Positions 1 through 9,400 of a stretch of 40,035 bases of DNA are shown one piece after another. The DNA lies in contig JAHLWS010000036.1 in NCBI GenBank assembly GCA_019057795.1, positions 1-40,035 of the forward strand, given 5' to 3'. A model generated the notes under the pieces. It was not told the DNA's origin. It saw only the letters and a list, made by a program, of their open reading frames with translations, and searched no databases. This DNA comes from Promethearchaeota archaeon. Its GTDB lineage: Archaea > Asgardarchaeota > Lokiarchaeia > Sigyniarchaeales > SOKP01. A program made the translations under genes and the position numbers. Every line of letters begins with the position of its first letter. The first letter of the stretch is position 1.

Positions 1-190
1 CGAAGAAATCACTCAATTAATCTGTTAAACGCAGTTTTGAACAATTCTAAGAACTTAAAATACTGAAGAAATAATGTCGGAAAGAAAAATAAGAGATATT
101 ACAAAAAAATATAAAAAAAGTTGTTAACTTGTAAACTTAAGAAATACTTAATTTAATATTTTTAAAAAAATATAAACATTTGAACAAAAA

Positions 191-3067
191 ATGGTAGAAA
201 TAAAACAAATTAGTGCACATTCGGAGAATATTGAAGAAGTCGTAAATGCAATGAATGTTTCAATTAAAACTGGTTTATCTACATCAGAAGCAGCAGCTCG
301 ACTTGAAAGATATGGAAAAAACGAATTAATAAAGGAAAAAGGAAAAACTGCTCTAGAAATTTTCATAGGCCAATTTAAAAGCTTTCTTGTTTATTTATTA
401 CTTTTTGCGATTGCCATCTCAATTGTGATTGGAATGTGGGAAAGTGGCCAACCTGGTGCCGAAGTATGGTCTTCAGAATATACAGATGCTATTGTGATTG
501 GCACTATTTTAATTGCCAACGCAGTTTTGGGGTTTTATCAAGAATATCAAGCAGAAAAATCAATGGAAAGTTTAAAAAAACTTGCGCCCCATTTTGCTAA
601 GGTTCGTAGAGATGGTAAAGTTAGTGAAATTGCCGTAGAAGATGTAGCACTAGGAGACATTATCCTTTTTGAAGACGGGGATAAATTTCCAGCAGATTTA
701 AGGTTAATAAAAGAATTTTCACTTTACGTCGATGAGGCAATTTTAACCGGGGAATCTGCACCTGTAAAAAAACAATTAGATATCGTAGATGAAAAGATGA
801 TTCTAGCGGATAGAATTAACCTTGGATACATGAACACGATAATCACGAGAGGAAATGGAGAAGGAATTGTAATTGGGACGGGGATGAATACCGAAATAGG
901 AAAAATAGCTGAAAGTTTGCAACAAGAAGTAGTAGAACCTAGTCCCTTTCAAGTAGAAGTAAATCGATTTGGAAAATTATTAGGAATAACGATTCTATTT
1001 ATTTGTGCTGGCGTATTTATCACAGAACTAATTATTATACTACTTACAGAAGGTTTAGATTTCCAAGCCGAAGAAATAGAGCATATGATCGACGCGTTTA
1101 AAATTGCTATAAGCTTAGCTGTATCGGCAGTGCCTGAAGGTCTCGTTGTTGTTATTACGGTGGTTTTGAGTATAGGTATGAAAAAAATGGCCGCAAAAAA
1201 TGCTTTGGTTAGAAAGTTAACGGCTGTGGAAACGCTAGGACGTGTTAATGTCATTTGCTCAGATAAAACAGGTACCTTGACAAAAAACGAGATGACAGTA
1301 GTGAAAATGTATTTAAACGAAAAAGTGTTCGATGTAGATGGCGTAGGATATAATATTATAGGGGATATCAAAGAATTTGGAAATCCTGTTAACATGAATC
1401 CTGATCTTAAGCGGTTTCTAGAAGTTTGTTTGTTTTGCAACAACTCTAATGTAAATATTCTCGACCAAAAAACGGGAGAAGTTAGTGTCGTTGGTGACCC
1501 TACTGAAATCTCCATGAAAGTCTTAGCGTTGAAAACGAAACTTAACGAATCTTTTGAAAAATTAGACGAAATTCCTTTCGACTCTGATCGGAAGATGATG
1601 AGCGTAATTGGTAAAGTAGATGGTAAAATCGTTGCTTTTATAAAGGGAGCTCCAGATATAATGATGAGAAATGCTTCTCATGTATTATTAGATGGCGAAA
1701 GCAAGTTAATTGAGAACGCAAAAGATAAAATATTAAACCAAAATAACGAATTTGCTAAAAATGCTTTGAGAGTTCTTGGAGTAGCATATAAGGAGTTAGA
1801 GCCCGGATACGATCTCAATGATGTAGAGAAAGATTTCACCTATATTGGTTTAGTAGGAATTATTGATCCCGCCCGAGACGAAGTTAAAGACGCAATCAAA
1901 GAAGCTAGAATGGCGGGTATCCGTACGATCATGATCACGGGAGATCATAAAGTAACTGCCATAGCAATCGCACAACAAATTGGTCTAACTGAATCAGATG
2001 ATGCAATTACAGGAATAGAATTAGAAGAAATGACTGAAGACGAATTGCTGGAAAGAGTTAAAACCGTTGATGTTTTCGCAAGAGTAACTTCAGAACATAA
2101 ACTAAGAATTTTGAGGAAACTAAAGGATCTCGGCTTAGTGGTTGCCATGACCGGGGACGGGGTTAACGATGCTCCAGCTGTAAAAGGTGCTCATGTAGGC
2201 GTGGCAATGGGTTTAAAAGGAACTGAGGTCACTCAAGAAGCTTCAGACATGATTCTTATCGATGATAATTACGCAACTATTGTAAACGCAATCGAAGAAG
2301 GTAGAGGGATATTTGAAACAACCAAGGGTTTCTTCCGCTATATGCTTTCAACGAATTTTGACGAAATTTTTCTGATTTTAGTAGCATTTATTATTATGAA
2401 ATTATGGAGTGATGTCTTCTTAGGACCACCTGTTACACCAATCTTGATCCTCTGGCTCAACATAGCAACGGATGGTATCCCTGCGATGGTTTTAGGGCTA
2501 ACTCCAACAGACCCCGATGTCATGAAGAAGCCTCCGAGAAAAGGTTTTACATTGTTAAAAGAAATAAAAGGTCCTGTTCTACTACTAGGAATTTATACAT
2601 CAATTACGGATATTACTCTTTATATAGTTCTTTGGACAGTTCTTATTCCTACTTGGAGCAATCCCAGTTCTATTGGGTTTGATCCAGCTTTACTAAGCGG
2701 CACAACAATATTAGGGGTTCATTACACAGCAACCGAATACGCTATAGCATTAGCGCAAACGGTATTATTTACAAATTTAGTGATATGTGAATTATTGTTC
2801 GTTTTCACATGTACTTCTAATATTAAACCGTTTTACCTCTTTCCCAACAAGCACTTATTTTGGGCTACAGGACTTTCTCTCGCTTTACAACTTTTAATCC
2901 TTTACACACCAATGGCTATCGCTTTTCACGTCGTACCTTTAACACAATGGTATCACTGGGTAACTCTCTTTCTTGCCGCATTTAGTGTTTCTGTCGTCGA
3001 CGAACTAAGAAAATATAGAATAAGATTGAAACTTAGAAAAGATCCTAATTATTTATTAAAAACTTAA
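191..3067 (+). CDS. P-type Ca2+-transporting ATPase, SERCA/PMR1-like (P2A)
   Basis: This 958-residue membrane pump exports or sequesters a cation, most likely Ca2+, at the cost of ATP. The cytoplasmic signatures are in order: TGES (186-189, actuator domain), DKTGTLT with the phosphorylated Asp358, and TGDGVNDAPA (about 654-663, P domain). The transport-site residues of SERCA can be placed by motif and spacing: Glu316 in PEGL of M4, Asn722 and Glu725 in M5, Asn757, Thr760 and Asp761 in M6, and Glu867 in M8. Both Ca2+ sites therefore look intact. An N-terminal cation-ATPase domain precedes M1, and about ten hydrophobic segments are visible. The length is normal for the family. It stands alone, with an AT-rich leader upstream and T-runs downstream. 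The alternative is a Na+ or mixed-ion P2 pump, but the complete two-site set favours Ca2+. Confidence 0.93.
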   Translation: MVEIKQISAHSENIEEVVNAMNVSIKTGLSTSEAAARLERYGKNELIKEKGKTALEIFIGQFKSFLVYLLLFAIAISIVIGMWESGQPGAEVWSSEYTDAIVIGTILIANAVLGFYQEYQAEKSMESLKKLAPHFAKVRRDGKVSEIAVEDVALGDIILFEDGDKFPADLRLIKEFSLYVDEAILTGESAPVKKQLDIVDEKMILADRINLGYMNTIITRGNGEGIVIGTGMNTEIGKIAESLQQEVVEPSPFQVEVNRFGKLLGITILFICAGVFITELIIILLTEGLDFQAEEIEHMIDAFKIAISLAVSAVPEGLVVVITVVLSIGMKKMAAKNALVRKLTAVETLGRVNVICSDKTGTLTKNEMTVVKMYLNEKVFDVDGVGYNIIGDIKEFGNPVNMNPDLKRFLEVCLFCNNSNVNILDQKTGEVSVVGDPTEISMKVLALKTKLNESFEKLDEIPFDSDRKMMSVIGKVDGKIVAFIKGAPDIMMRNASHVLLDGESKLIENAKDKILNQNNEFAKNALRVLGVAYKELEPGYDLNDVEKDFTYIGLVGIIDPARDEVKDAIKEARMAGIRTIMITGDHKVTAIAIAQQIGLTESDDAITGIELEEMTEDELLERVKTVDVFARVTSEHKLRILRKLKDLGLVVAMTGDGVNDAPAVKGAHVGVAMGLKGTEVTQEASDMILIDDNYATIVNAIEEGRGIFETTKGFFRYMLSTNFDEIFLILVAFIIMKLWSDVFLGPPVTPILILWLNIATDGIPAMVLGLTPTDPDVMKKPPRKGFTLLKEIKGPVLLLGIYTSITDITLYIVLWTVLIPTWSNPSSIGFDPALLSGTTILGVHYTATEYAIALAQTVLFTNLVICELLFVFTCTSNIKPFYLFPNKHLFWATGLSLALQLLILYTPMAIAFHVVPLTQWYHWVTLFLAAFSVSVVDELRKYRIRLKLRKDPNYLLKT

Positions 3068-3075
3068 TTTTATTC

Positions 3076-3119
3076 TTTTTTTTATCCAATTATTTTTTAT
3101 TTTCAAATTATTTTTTTTT
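3076..3119 (+). terminator. T-run terminator after the P-type ATPase
   Basis: Three runs of six to nine T residues lie within 55 bases of the ATPase stop, with no obvious hairpin. This is the typical form of intrinsic archaeal termination. In so AT-rich a genome the assignment is only moderately secure. Confidence 0.5.
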
Positions 3120-3232
3120 GATTAATATACCTAATTTTCGTTTTATTCCATAATAACCCAACAAGGTAATAGTTATAAAAGAGCAAAATAAAGATTTATT
3201 AAATAATTATTCAATATTAAAAATGATAAAAA

Positions 3233-4246
3233 ATGGTAATTGATATAACGGACGGGATAGAAAGCGGTAAGGTAATTGTAAAAGTTTTAGCAACCAATAC
3301 AACCTCTATTACTTTATTAACCGAAAAAAGATTTAATGGAAAAGTTATCCAACCAGGTGTTACGGCTAATAGAGCTGTAGGCGAGCATGGGTTAGCAATG
3401 AGTATTATTGTAGAAGATAATGGCGAGAGACACCTTTTATTATTAGATAGTGGAGGTTTATCTCAAACTATAGTTGAAAATAGTAAGCAATTTGGAGTGA
3501 ATTTGAATGACGTTGAGAAATTTGTTTTAAGTCATGGACATTTTGATCATTTTGGCGGGTTAGCGGGAGTAATTCCTTTATTTAATAAAGGTACCGAATT
3601 TGTTTTGAATCCTAATTGCTTTAATCAAAATTATGCGGCAATTATGAAATCTGGAGAAGTAATTCCTGCTGAAGATTTAGGAGCTACATTGCGAACGCTA
3701 GAAAAAGAGGGGAAACTTAGTATAAGTAAAAAATTACCTATACTTAGTAAAAATATGATAAATAATCTAGTAGATCAACATGGAATTAAGCTAATAGAGA
3801 CAAATGAACCTGTAAAATTATATAAAGGTATCGCGACAAGCGGAGAAATTGAATTATTCGATAAAGAAGAAATTACTAAAGGAATCTACATAATGAAAAG
3901 TAGAAAGGAATTTGAAACAAACTATTTCAGAGACGAAACATCTATTTATATTAACGTAAAGGATAAGGGTTTAGTTGTCATAACGGGGTGCGGACATTGT
4001 GGCATAATGAATACGATAAAACACGGTCAAAAGTTAACGGGGATCGACAAAATTTACGCTGTGATTGGGGGATTTCACGAAGAATGGAACCCAATTGAAA
4101 AAATTGAGGAAAAAGTAAAATATTTTGAAGAATTAAATCCGGAAATAATTTGTGGTATGCATTGTACAGGTTTTAATTTTAACAAACTCATGTCTCGACA
4201 TCCCTCTCATACTTTAGGGATCGTAGGAACAGAATTTCATTTATAA
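3233..4246 (+). CDS. Metallo-beta-lactamase-fold hydrolase (COG1237-like)
   Basis: A 337-residue cytoplasmic metalloenzyme of the MBL superfamily. The metal site is seen in SHGHFDHFGGL (His101, His103, Asp105, His106), TGCGHCG (His255) and GMHCTGF (His310). The text resembles the archaeal and bacterial family often annotated as a 7,8-dihydropterin-6-yl-methyl-4-(beta-D-ribofuranosyl)aminobenzene 5'-phosphate synthase, involved in methanopterin-type chemistry. That label rests on thin evidence, so the substrate should be regarded as unknown. No signal peptide or membrane segment is visible. The gene starts at ATG and is followed at once by a long T-run. It is convergent with the GTPase gene and has no operon partner. 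Confidence 0.82.
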   Translation: MVIDITDGIESGKVIVKVLATNTTSITLLTEKRFNGKVIQPGVTANRAVGEHGLAMSIIVEDNGERHLLLLDSGGLSQTIVENSKQFGVNLNDVEKFVLSHGHFDHFGGLAGVIPLFNKGTEFVLNPNCFNQNYAAIMKSGEVIPAEDLGATLRTLEKEGKLSISKKLPILSKNMINNLVDQHGIKLIETNEPVKLYKGIATSGEIELFDKEEITKGIYIMKSRKEFETNYFRDETSIYINVKDKGLVVITGCGHCGIMNTIKHGQKLTGIDKIYAVIGGFHEEWNPIEKIEEKVKYFEELNPEIICGMHCTGFNFNKLMSRHPSHTLGIVGTEFHL

Positions 4247-4270
4247 TTTTTTTTTTTTGTTTTGTTTTTT
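4247..4270 (+). terminator. Poly-T terminator between convergent genes
   Basis: An almost pure T stretch of about 24 bases begins directly after the stop of the MBL-fold gene. It fills nearly the whole gap to the convergent GTPase gene. It should stop plus-strand transcription; there is no equivalent T-run for the minus-strand gene here. Confidence 0.6.
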
Positions 4271-4272
4271 AA

Positions 4273-5361
4273 TTATAAACTCTCTTCAATGTACTTAAAA
4301 AATAAGCCAATTCCTATAATTTTGAATGTATCTTGAACATTTATATATTTTAATGCTGAGGTTTCAATGAAAAAACTTTTCAATTTTTTTGCTTTTTCTA
4401 ATCCCTCCTCTTTGGTTATTTCCCTTTGATCTTCTAAATCAATTTTATTTCCTATAAGCACAAATGGGACGTTTCCTAATTTCTTCTGAGCATCTTCGAG
4501 CCAGAAATCTATAGCTTCATCAAAAGTCTCTCTTCTGGTAACATCGTAAACGATAAAAGCACAATTTGCTCCGCTATAATACTCGTGTCTAACACGCTTA
4601 AAAAAACTTTGCCCGGCAAGGTCGTATACAAGAAATTTGATAATATCGTCTTTGAAGCCTTGAACATGAAATTGTTGAGTTGATATCGAAATACCTAAAG
4701 TTGGTCGATAATCGATAACATCCTCCTTTTTTAAAAATTGATTCACTAGCGTAGTTTTACCTACGGCTGCTGAACCTAATACAATTAGTTTAAAGAGTTT
4801 TTCTATTTTCTTAGGTTTCCTAAATTGATGTGCTGTGGTCACACCATTTATCATAGTTTTTGGTTCGTTGATCGAAAACTTGTCTAATCCTAAGGAAAAT
4901 GTATCGTGAATATTTAAATCGGGGATTTCTAAAGTATTAAATTTAAAATCGAAGCTATCTTCAAGCAATTGAGCTATTTTCTCAACTACGAGGTAAGCAA
5001 TAGGGAAGAGCTTGTTTAAATTTGTTTCATAATCGCAAATTAGTAATAGTATAGCATCGGATCCCGCTTCTAAGTAAATAATGCGATTATCCTCAGTTTC
5101 AAATGAACCAGTACCATAATGACCGATTTGATATTCTAAGCTAATCTTACTCAAAAGGTTTTCTACCAATGCAGTAAAGGCGCCGTATACATCTTCCGTT
5201 TCTTTCTCGTCTTTAGCTGTACTATCTAATTTTCCATATTTAGTCATTAAAAGTCCTTGGTTTGAATATAAAAAGGCGACAACAATATCATCTCGCGACT
5301 CTACAAAGTTTTTTAAGAGAATCCGAAGATTTTCTTCTTTTGTTATAGCTTTAGATGCCAT
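4273..5361 (-). CDS. Roadblock/LC7-like domain fused to a Ras/Rab-family small GTPase
   Basis: This 362-residue protein has two parts. Residues about 5-145 look like a roadblock/longin-type alpha-beta domain (the segment around VAFLYSNQGLLMTKYG and the later AILLLICDYETN). Residues about 190-355 form a Ras-like G domain with G1 GSAAVGKT (Lys202), a G2-like Thr in YRPTLGIS, G3 DLAGQ (Asp247, Gln251), G4 NKID (Asn305-Asp308) and G5 ETSAL. The Gln matches Ras Gln61, so intrinsic GTP hydrolysis is plausible. There is no C-terminal prenylation cysteine and no membrane segment, so membrane contact would need a partner. Roadblock proteins regulate small GTPases in eukaryotes (Ragulator) and bacteria (MglB), so the fusion suggests a built-in regulator or dimerisation module. 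Such fusions are typical of Asgard genomes. ATG start; monocistronic. Confidence 0.9.
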   Translation of the reverse strand: MASKAITKEENLRILLKNFVESRDDIVVAFLYSNQGLLMTKYGKLDSTAKDEKETEDVYGAFTALVENLLSKISLEYQIGHYGTGSFETEDNRIIYLEAGSDAILLLICDYETNLNKLFPIAYLVVEKIAQLLEDSFDFKFNTLEIPDLNIHDTFSLGLDKFSINEPKTMINGVTTAHQFRKPKKIEKLFKLIVLGSAAVGKTTLVNQFLKKEDVIDYRPTLGISISTQQFHVQGFKDDIIKFLVYDLAGQSFFKRVRHEYYSGANCAFIVYDVTRRETFDEAIDFWLEDAQKKLGNVPFVLIGNKIDLEDQREITKEEGLEKAKKLKSFFIETSALKYINVQDTFKIIGIGLFFKYIEESL

Positions 5362-5527
5362 AAATAAGATATAACTTAAATTTAATTAATATAATGTTCC
5401 TTTTTTTTTATTGAAATTTAGGACTCTATTTGATTAAAAATACTACTCGTTATATTTAAATTTATTTTATCCCTTTATTACCTATTATAATTCTTAATTT
5501 TAAATTGACTTTTTTGAGATAAATATA

Positions 5528-6226
5528 ATGAATATTTCAGAACTATTGAAAAAAAAGCTTGAATCAAACCAAACGGTACTTACAGAATTTGAATCGAAGG
5601 AATTGCTTAAAGAGATTGGAATTTCTGTTCCAGACCAAAAATTAACCTCTACTAAAGAAGAAACCGTTTCAGCCGCAAAGAGCATTGGTTTTCCGGTTGT
5701 TTTAAAGCTCATGGCAGAAGATATTGTCCACAAGTCAGATACGGGAGCGGTTAAGTTAAACATAAAAAACGAGGATGAAACTGCTAATGCGTTCGAAGAA
5801 TTAATGAATATTCCTTCCCAAGCCGAGAAATTGATTAGCGTACAAAAAATGGCCAACGAACCAATAACGGAATTAATTTTAGGGATGACTACTGACGCTC
5901 AATTTGGACCTGCGCTAATGTTTGGAATTGGAGGTATTTTAGTTGAACTTTTAGAGGATGTAAGTTTCCGAATTGCTCCAATTACAGAATATGATGCTCG
6001 GGAAATGATTAAAGAAATAAAAGGATTTCCAATACTAGATGGATATCGAGGAAAACCAAAAGCCGACATAGATGCGATAGTAAAAACGCTATTGAAAGTA
6101 TCGGAGCTCGTCATAAAACACGAAGAAATATACGAAATGGACCTAAACCCCGTTTTTATCTACGATAAAGGGTTAATTTGCGTAGATGCGAGGATTATTC
6201 TGAAAAAACCCGAAAAACAAGATTAG
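5528..6226 (+). CDS. acdB: ADP-forming acetyl-CoA synthetase, beta subunit (ATP-grasp)
   Basis: A 232-residue ATP-grasp protein, the same length as separate archaeal ACD beta subunits. With an alpha subunit it converts acyl-CoA, ADP and phosphate to acid, ATP and CoA, which is the main substrate-level ATP step of peptide-fermenting archaea. Visible signatures are the N-terminal segment ESKELLKEIGI, GFPVVLKL, HKSDTGAV (His68, in the segment carrying the transiently phosphorylated histidine of studied enzymes), GPALMFGIGG and the C-terminal EMDLNPV. The CoA-binding alpha subunit is not in this window, so it must be encoded elsewhere. ATG start at 5528; the gene is followed by T-runs. Acyl specificity cannot be read from the sequence. 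Confidence 0.9.
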   Translation: MNISELLKKKLESNQTVLTEFESKELLKEIGISVPDQKLTSTKEETVSAAKSIGFPVVLKLMAEDIVHKSDTGAVKLNIKNEDETANAFEELMNIPSQAEKLISVQKMANEPITELILGMTTDAQFGPALMFGIGGILVELLEDVSFRIAPITEYDAREMIKEIKGFPILDGYRGKPKADIDAIVKTLLKVSELVIKHEEIYEMDLNPVFIYDKGLICVDARIILKKPEKQD

Positions 6227-6235
6227 TCTTGTACC

Positions 6236-6253
6236 TTTTTTAATCAATTTTTT
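6236..6253 (+). terminator. T-run terminator after acdB
   Basis: Two runs of six T residues lie within 30 bases of the acdB stop, separated by AATCAA. This suits archaeal intrinsic termination, but the AT background makes it a weak call. Confidence 0.4.
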
Positions 6254-6409
6254 GAACATTTTATAGAAAATTTTTTATGCACATTTGTTAAATTAATTCA
6301 AATATTCATACCAGCTAACATAAAAGAAGTAATTTTATATTCAAATTACGCGATTATTATTGTAATTATTCTTATTGAAAAATATTATTATTTTAAAAAA
6401 ATTGATTTG

Positions 6410-9400
6410 ATGTTTATGAAAAATTTAAATAAAAAAAAGAGAATGATAACTTGCTCAGTTCTGTTATTTAGTCTTTTATCGATAACAATATTTACAAATT
6501 TCAATTTCGAGTCTCTTTTTTACAAAGACGATGCGAATAAAGACGATTTTACAAATTTTCCAAAAACTTCTGATTCTCTTCCTTCTTTTAAAGGGACGGG
6601 AAATAAAGTTAATATTACTTTACATCAATCTATTTTAAATACATCAACGATATCTTTTTCTAATTTAGATAATGAAAATACTTTTCAAGAACCAGCACCA
6701 AAATTTCAGGGTTATAATACATCTAATATAAATATTGATGTAGATGACATAAATGCTCCAAATAAAACTATTTTGTATGAAGATCAAACAAGCGCACGTA
6801 TAATTGATGCTGTTAATAGTCATTATATTTCATTTAAAGCTAGGGGTGTGGGTTATATAGAAAACATATCCATCTATTTAAATAGAACAGCACCACTCCT
6901 TACAAGACTTATAGTATCGTTGTATAATTCTGAGTTAGACGGTTCTATACCAAAACCGCTTAATCTTGTATACGCACTTCCAATAGTTGATTTGTCAGTA
7001 ATCACAGGAGATTCACCTCATTGGCATAATATGACAAATATAGGTTCTTTATTCAATTGTTCAGAAACATACAATGATACTTTTTATTTAAATATTGAAG
7101 AGATTGGCTCTGGCGTTGATATTGAAATATATGGTGAATTAACTTCAATGGGTGGAGATGGTTCAAATGATAATTATGTATTAGATAGTGGAGAAAACGA
7201 ATTTAATATTGCAGGATCACTTGTAGATGCCGCAGTAGAAATTGATTTTGTTCCATTGAATAATACTCCTAAACCCTCTCAAATTGGACTTGAGATAAAT
7301 AACAAAAGTGTAAATGATGTCAATTTTCAAAAAGGAAAATATATTATGACTGAAGGCATCTTAAAAGATTTATCAGGCACTATTGATTTCAATGTATCTG
7401 CAGATTGGTGGGATGTTGCTTGTAATGTCTCTAGAGTTCAAATCAATTACACTAAAACGGATTTAAGAGCAGATTCTAGCTTTGAAGTTTTAGGAAACGG
7501 ACAAGATGTTTTGTGGAATGTGACAAAACCAGGCGGATTGAATTATTTTGATTCGCGGTTCAATAATTATACGATAAATTTCACCATTTCTTCCAGATGG
7601 GAGAATATTGAAGTGTGGAATGGGGGTACCAATAAAACAGATGACATAAAACCAAATCCTCTCAATAATTATAAAGACATACAAGTGTTTAATGCCGGAA
7701 ATGGTACTCATTGGTTTTTAAACGCCACATCTTCCAACCTTCTTGAGGATATAAAAAAATATGTTGGTACAATGTCAGCAGCAGATAATTTTAATTATAC
7801 CGATCTTGTTCGTTTTAACGGAACTTTTTCTAGCTCTATTAGCGATGGAAGTATTAACCTTAGCGTGTATAGCCCATTAATATTAAATGATCATTTGAAC
7901 TATACATTTATTAACAGTTCTTTTATTTCAGGTGATGACATATACTTTGGTGATTGGGATATATCTGAAAAGGTAACCAAATACGGAAAGTTTCGAATAC
8001 TAACTCAATGGAATAATGGCACTGATGCGGGTTTCTTTAGAGATAACATAACCATATTTGCAGAAACAAATCTACTTATTGATCAGCCCTCCCAGAACAC
8101 AACGTTCAATTCTAGCACCATTTTCAATGTCACTATAATCTATAACGATACAGGACAAAGTCTGGATATTTCTGACGGTGATATTTACTATAAAATTAAC
8201 GCTGGAACTTATAGTTCTGTAAATGAAAGCGTAAAATACATCGGTTCGGGAAAATATAACATTACTTTTGATTGTAATAACACAGAATTTAATTATGGTC
8301 TTAATACGATCTCGATTAGAGCAAATAACACTTACTATCACAATCAGACTGACACGCTATATTTTTTCATTTTAGGAGAAACAAGCCTTATTAGATCGTT
8401 TCCAAAAACGTATAACTTTGATTCTGGTGAAACATTTAATGTTACTCTTTATTTCAACGATACTGTTAAAAATATAGGAATTGATGGTGCTGATGCAGTA
8501 GATATTTATGTAAACGATAGTGATTATACTCCCTTAGATTTTTTTGATTACGGAAATGGATATTATAATCTTACTGTAAATTGTAGCGATTCTATATTTA
8601 ACGATTACGGTTCGTTTGATGTAAAGGTTGACGTTAATAAAACTAATTATTACAATCAAACTACTTCGTTTGTTATTAGTATTACGGGAGAAACTAGTTT
8701 AGATGTCTCAGTTATGCCGGTAAGGAAGTTTTATTATTCAACCGAGATTTTTAACATAACGGCATATTTTAATGATACGGCGAGAAATCAAGGTATTAAT
8801 GGCGCAACAATAGATATTGACGTGGACGGAAGCGTTTATTCTCCTCTCAGTTGGTTTGATTACGGTAATGGGTATTATAACATTAGTGTAGATTGTAGCG
8901 ATCCTATTTTCAGTAATTACGGATCTTTTCAAATGAGAATTAACGCCACGAAATTAAATTATTACAAAAGCGTTGATTCCTCTTTTGAATTAATAATTGG
9001 AAACACGACTTTAACTAGGCTTTCACCCCCTTTAAATTCGCCTTATGTTTATGGAGATAGTTTTAATATTACAATTTATTACAGAGATGTAGTAAAAGAT
9101 TCCGGAATTACTGGTGCTACGATAGAATATTCTATTGACGGAAGTTCATATAAAACTGATAATATAGATCCAAACGGAAATGGGAATTACAATATTACGA
9201 TTAATGTAGACGATACTGACTTTGGTAGTATTTTTGGATTTAGAACTATTATAATAAACGCAAGTAAAACCAATTACAACAATGTATCAATAGATTATGT
9301 ATTTCATAGACAAATTAATACTACAATCGAGCCAGACAATTTTAAAAACTTAGGTAGCGTTGAACGAGGGTTAAACGTATCGTTTAGATTCAATTATTCG

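Noticed and set aside
1..66. Two short open stretches at the left edge that could be the 3' end of a gene (frame 1 to a TGA at 64-66; frame 2 to a TAA at 26-28).
   Set aside because: Neither carries a recognisable motif, both are short, and the edge prevents a decision.
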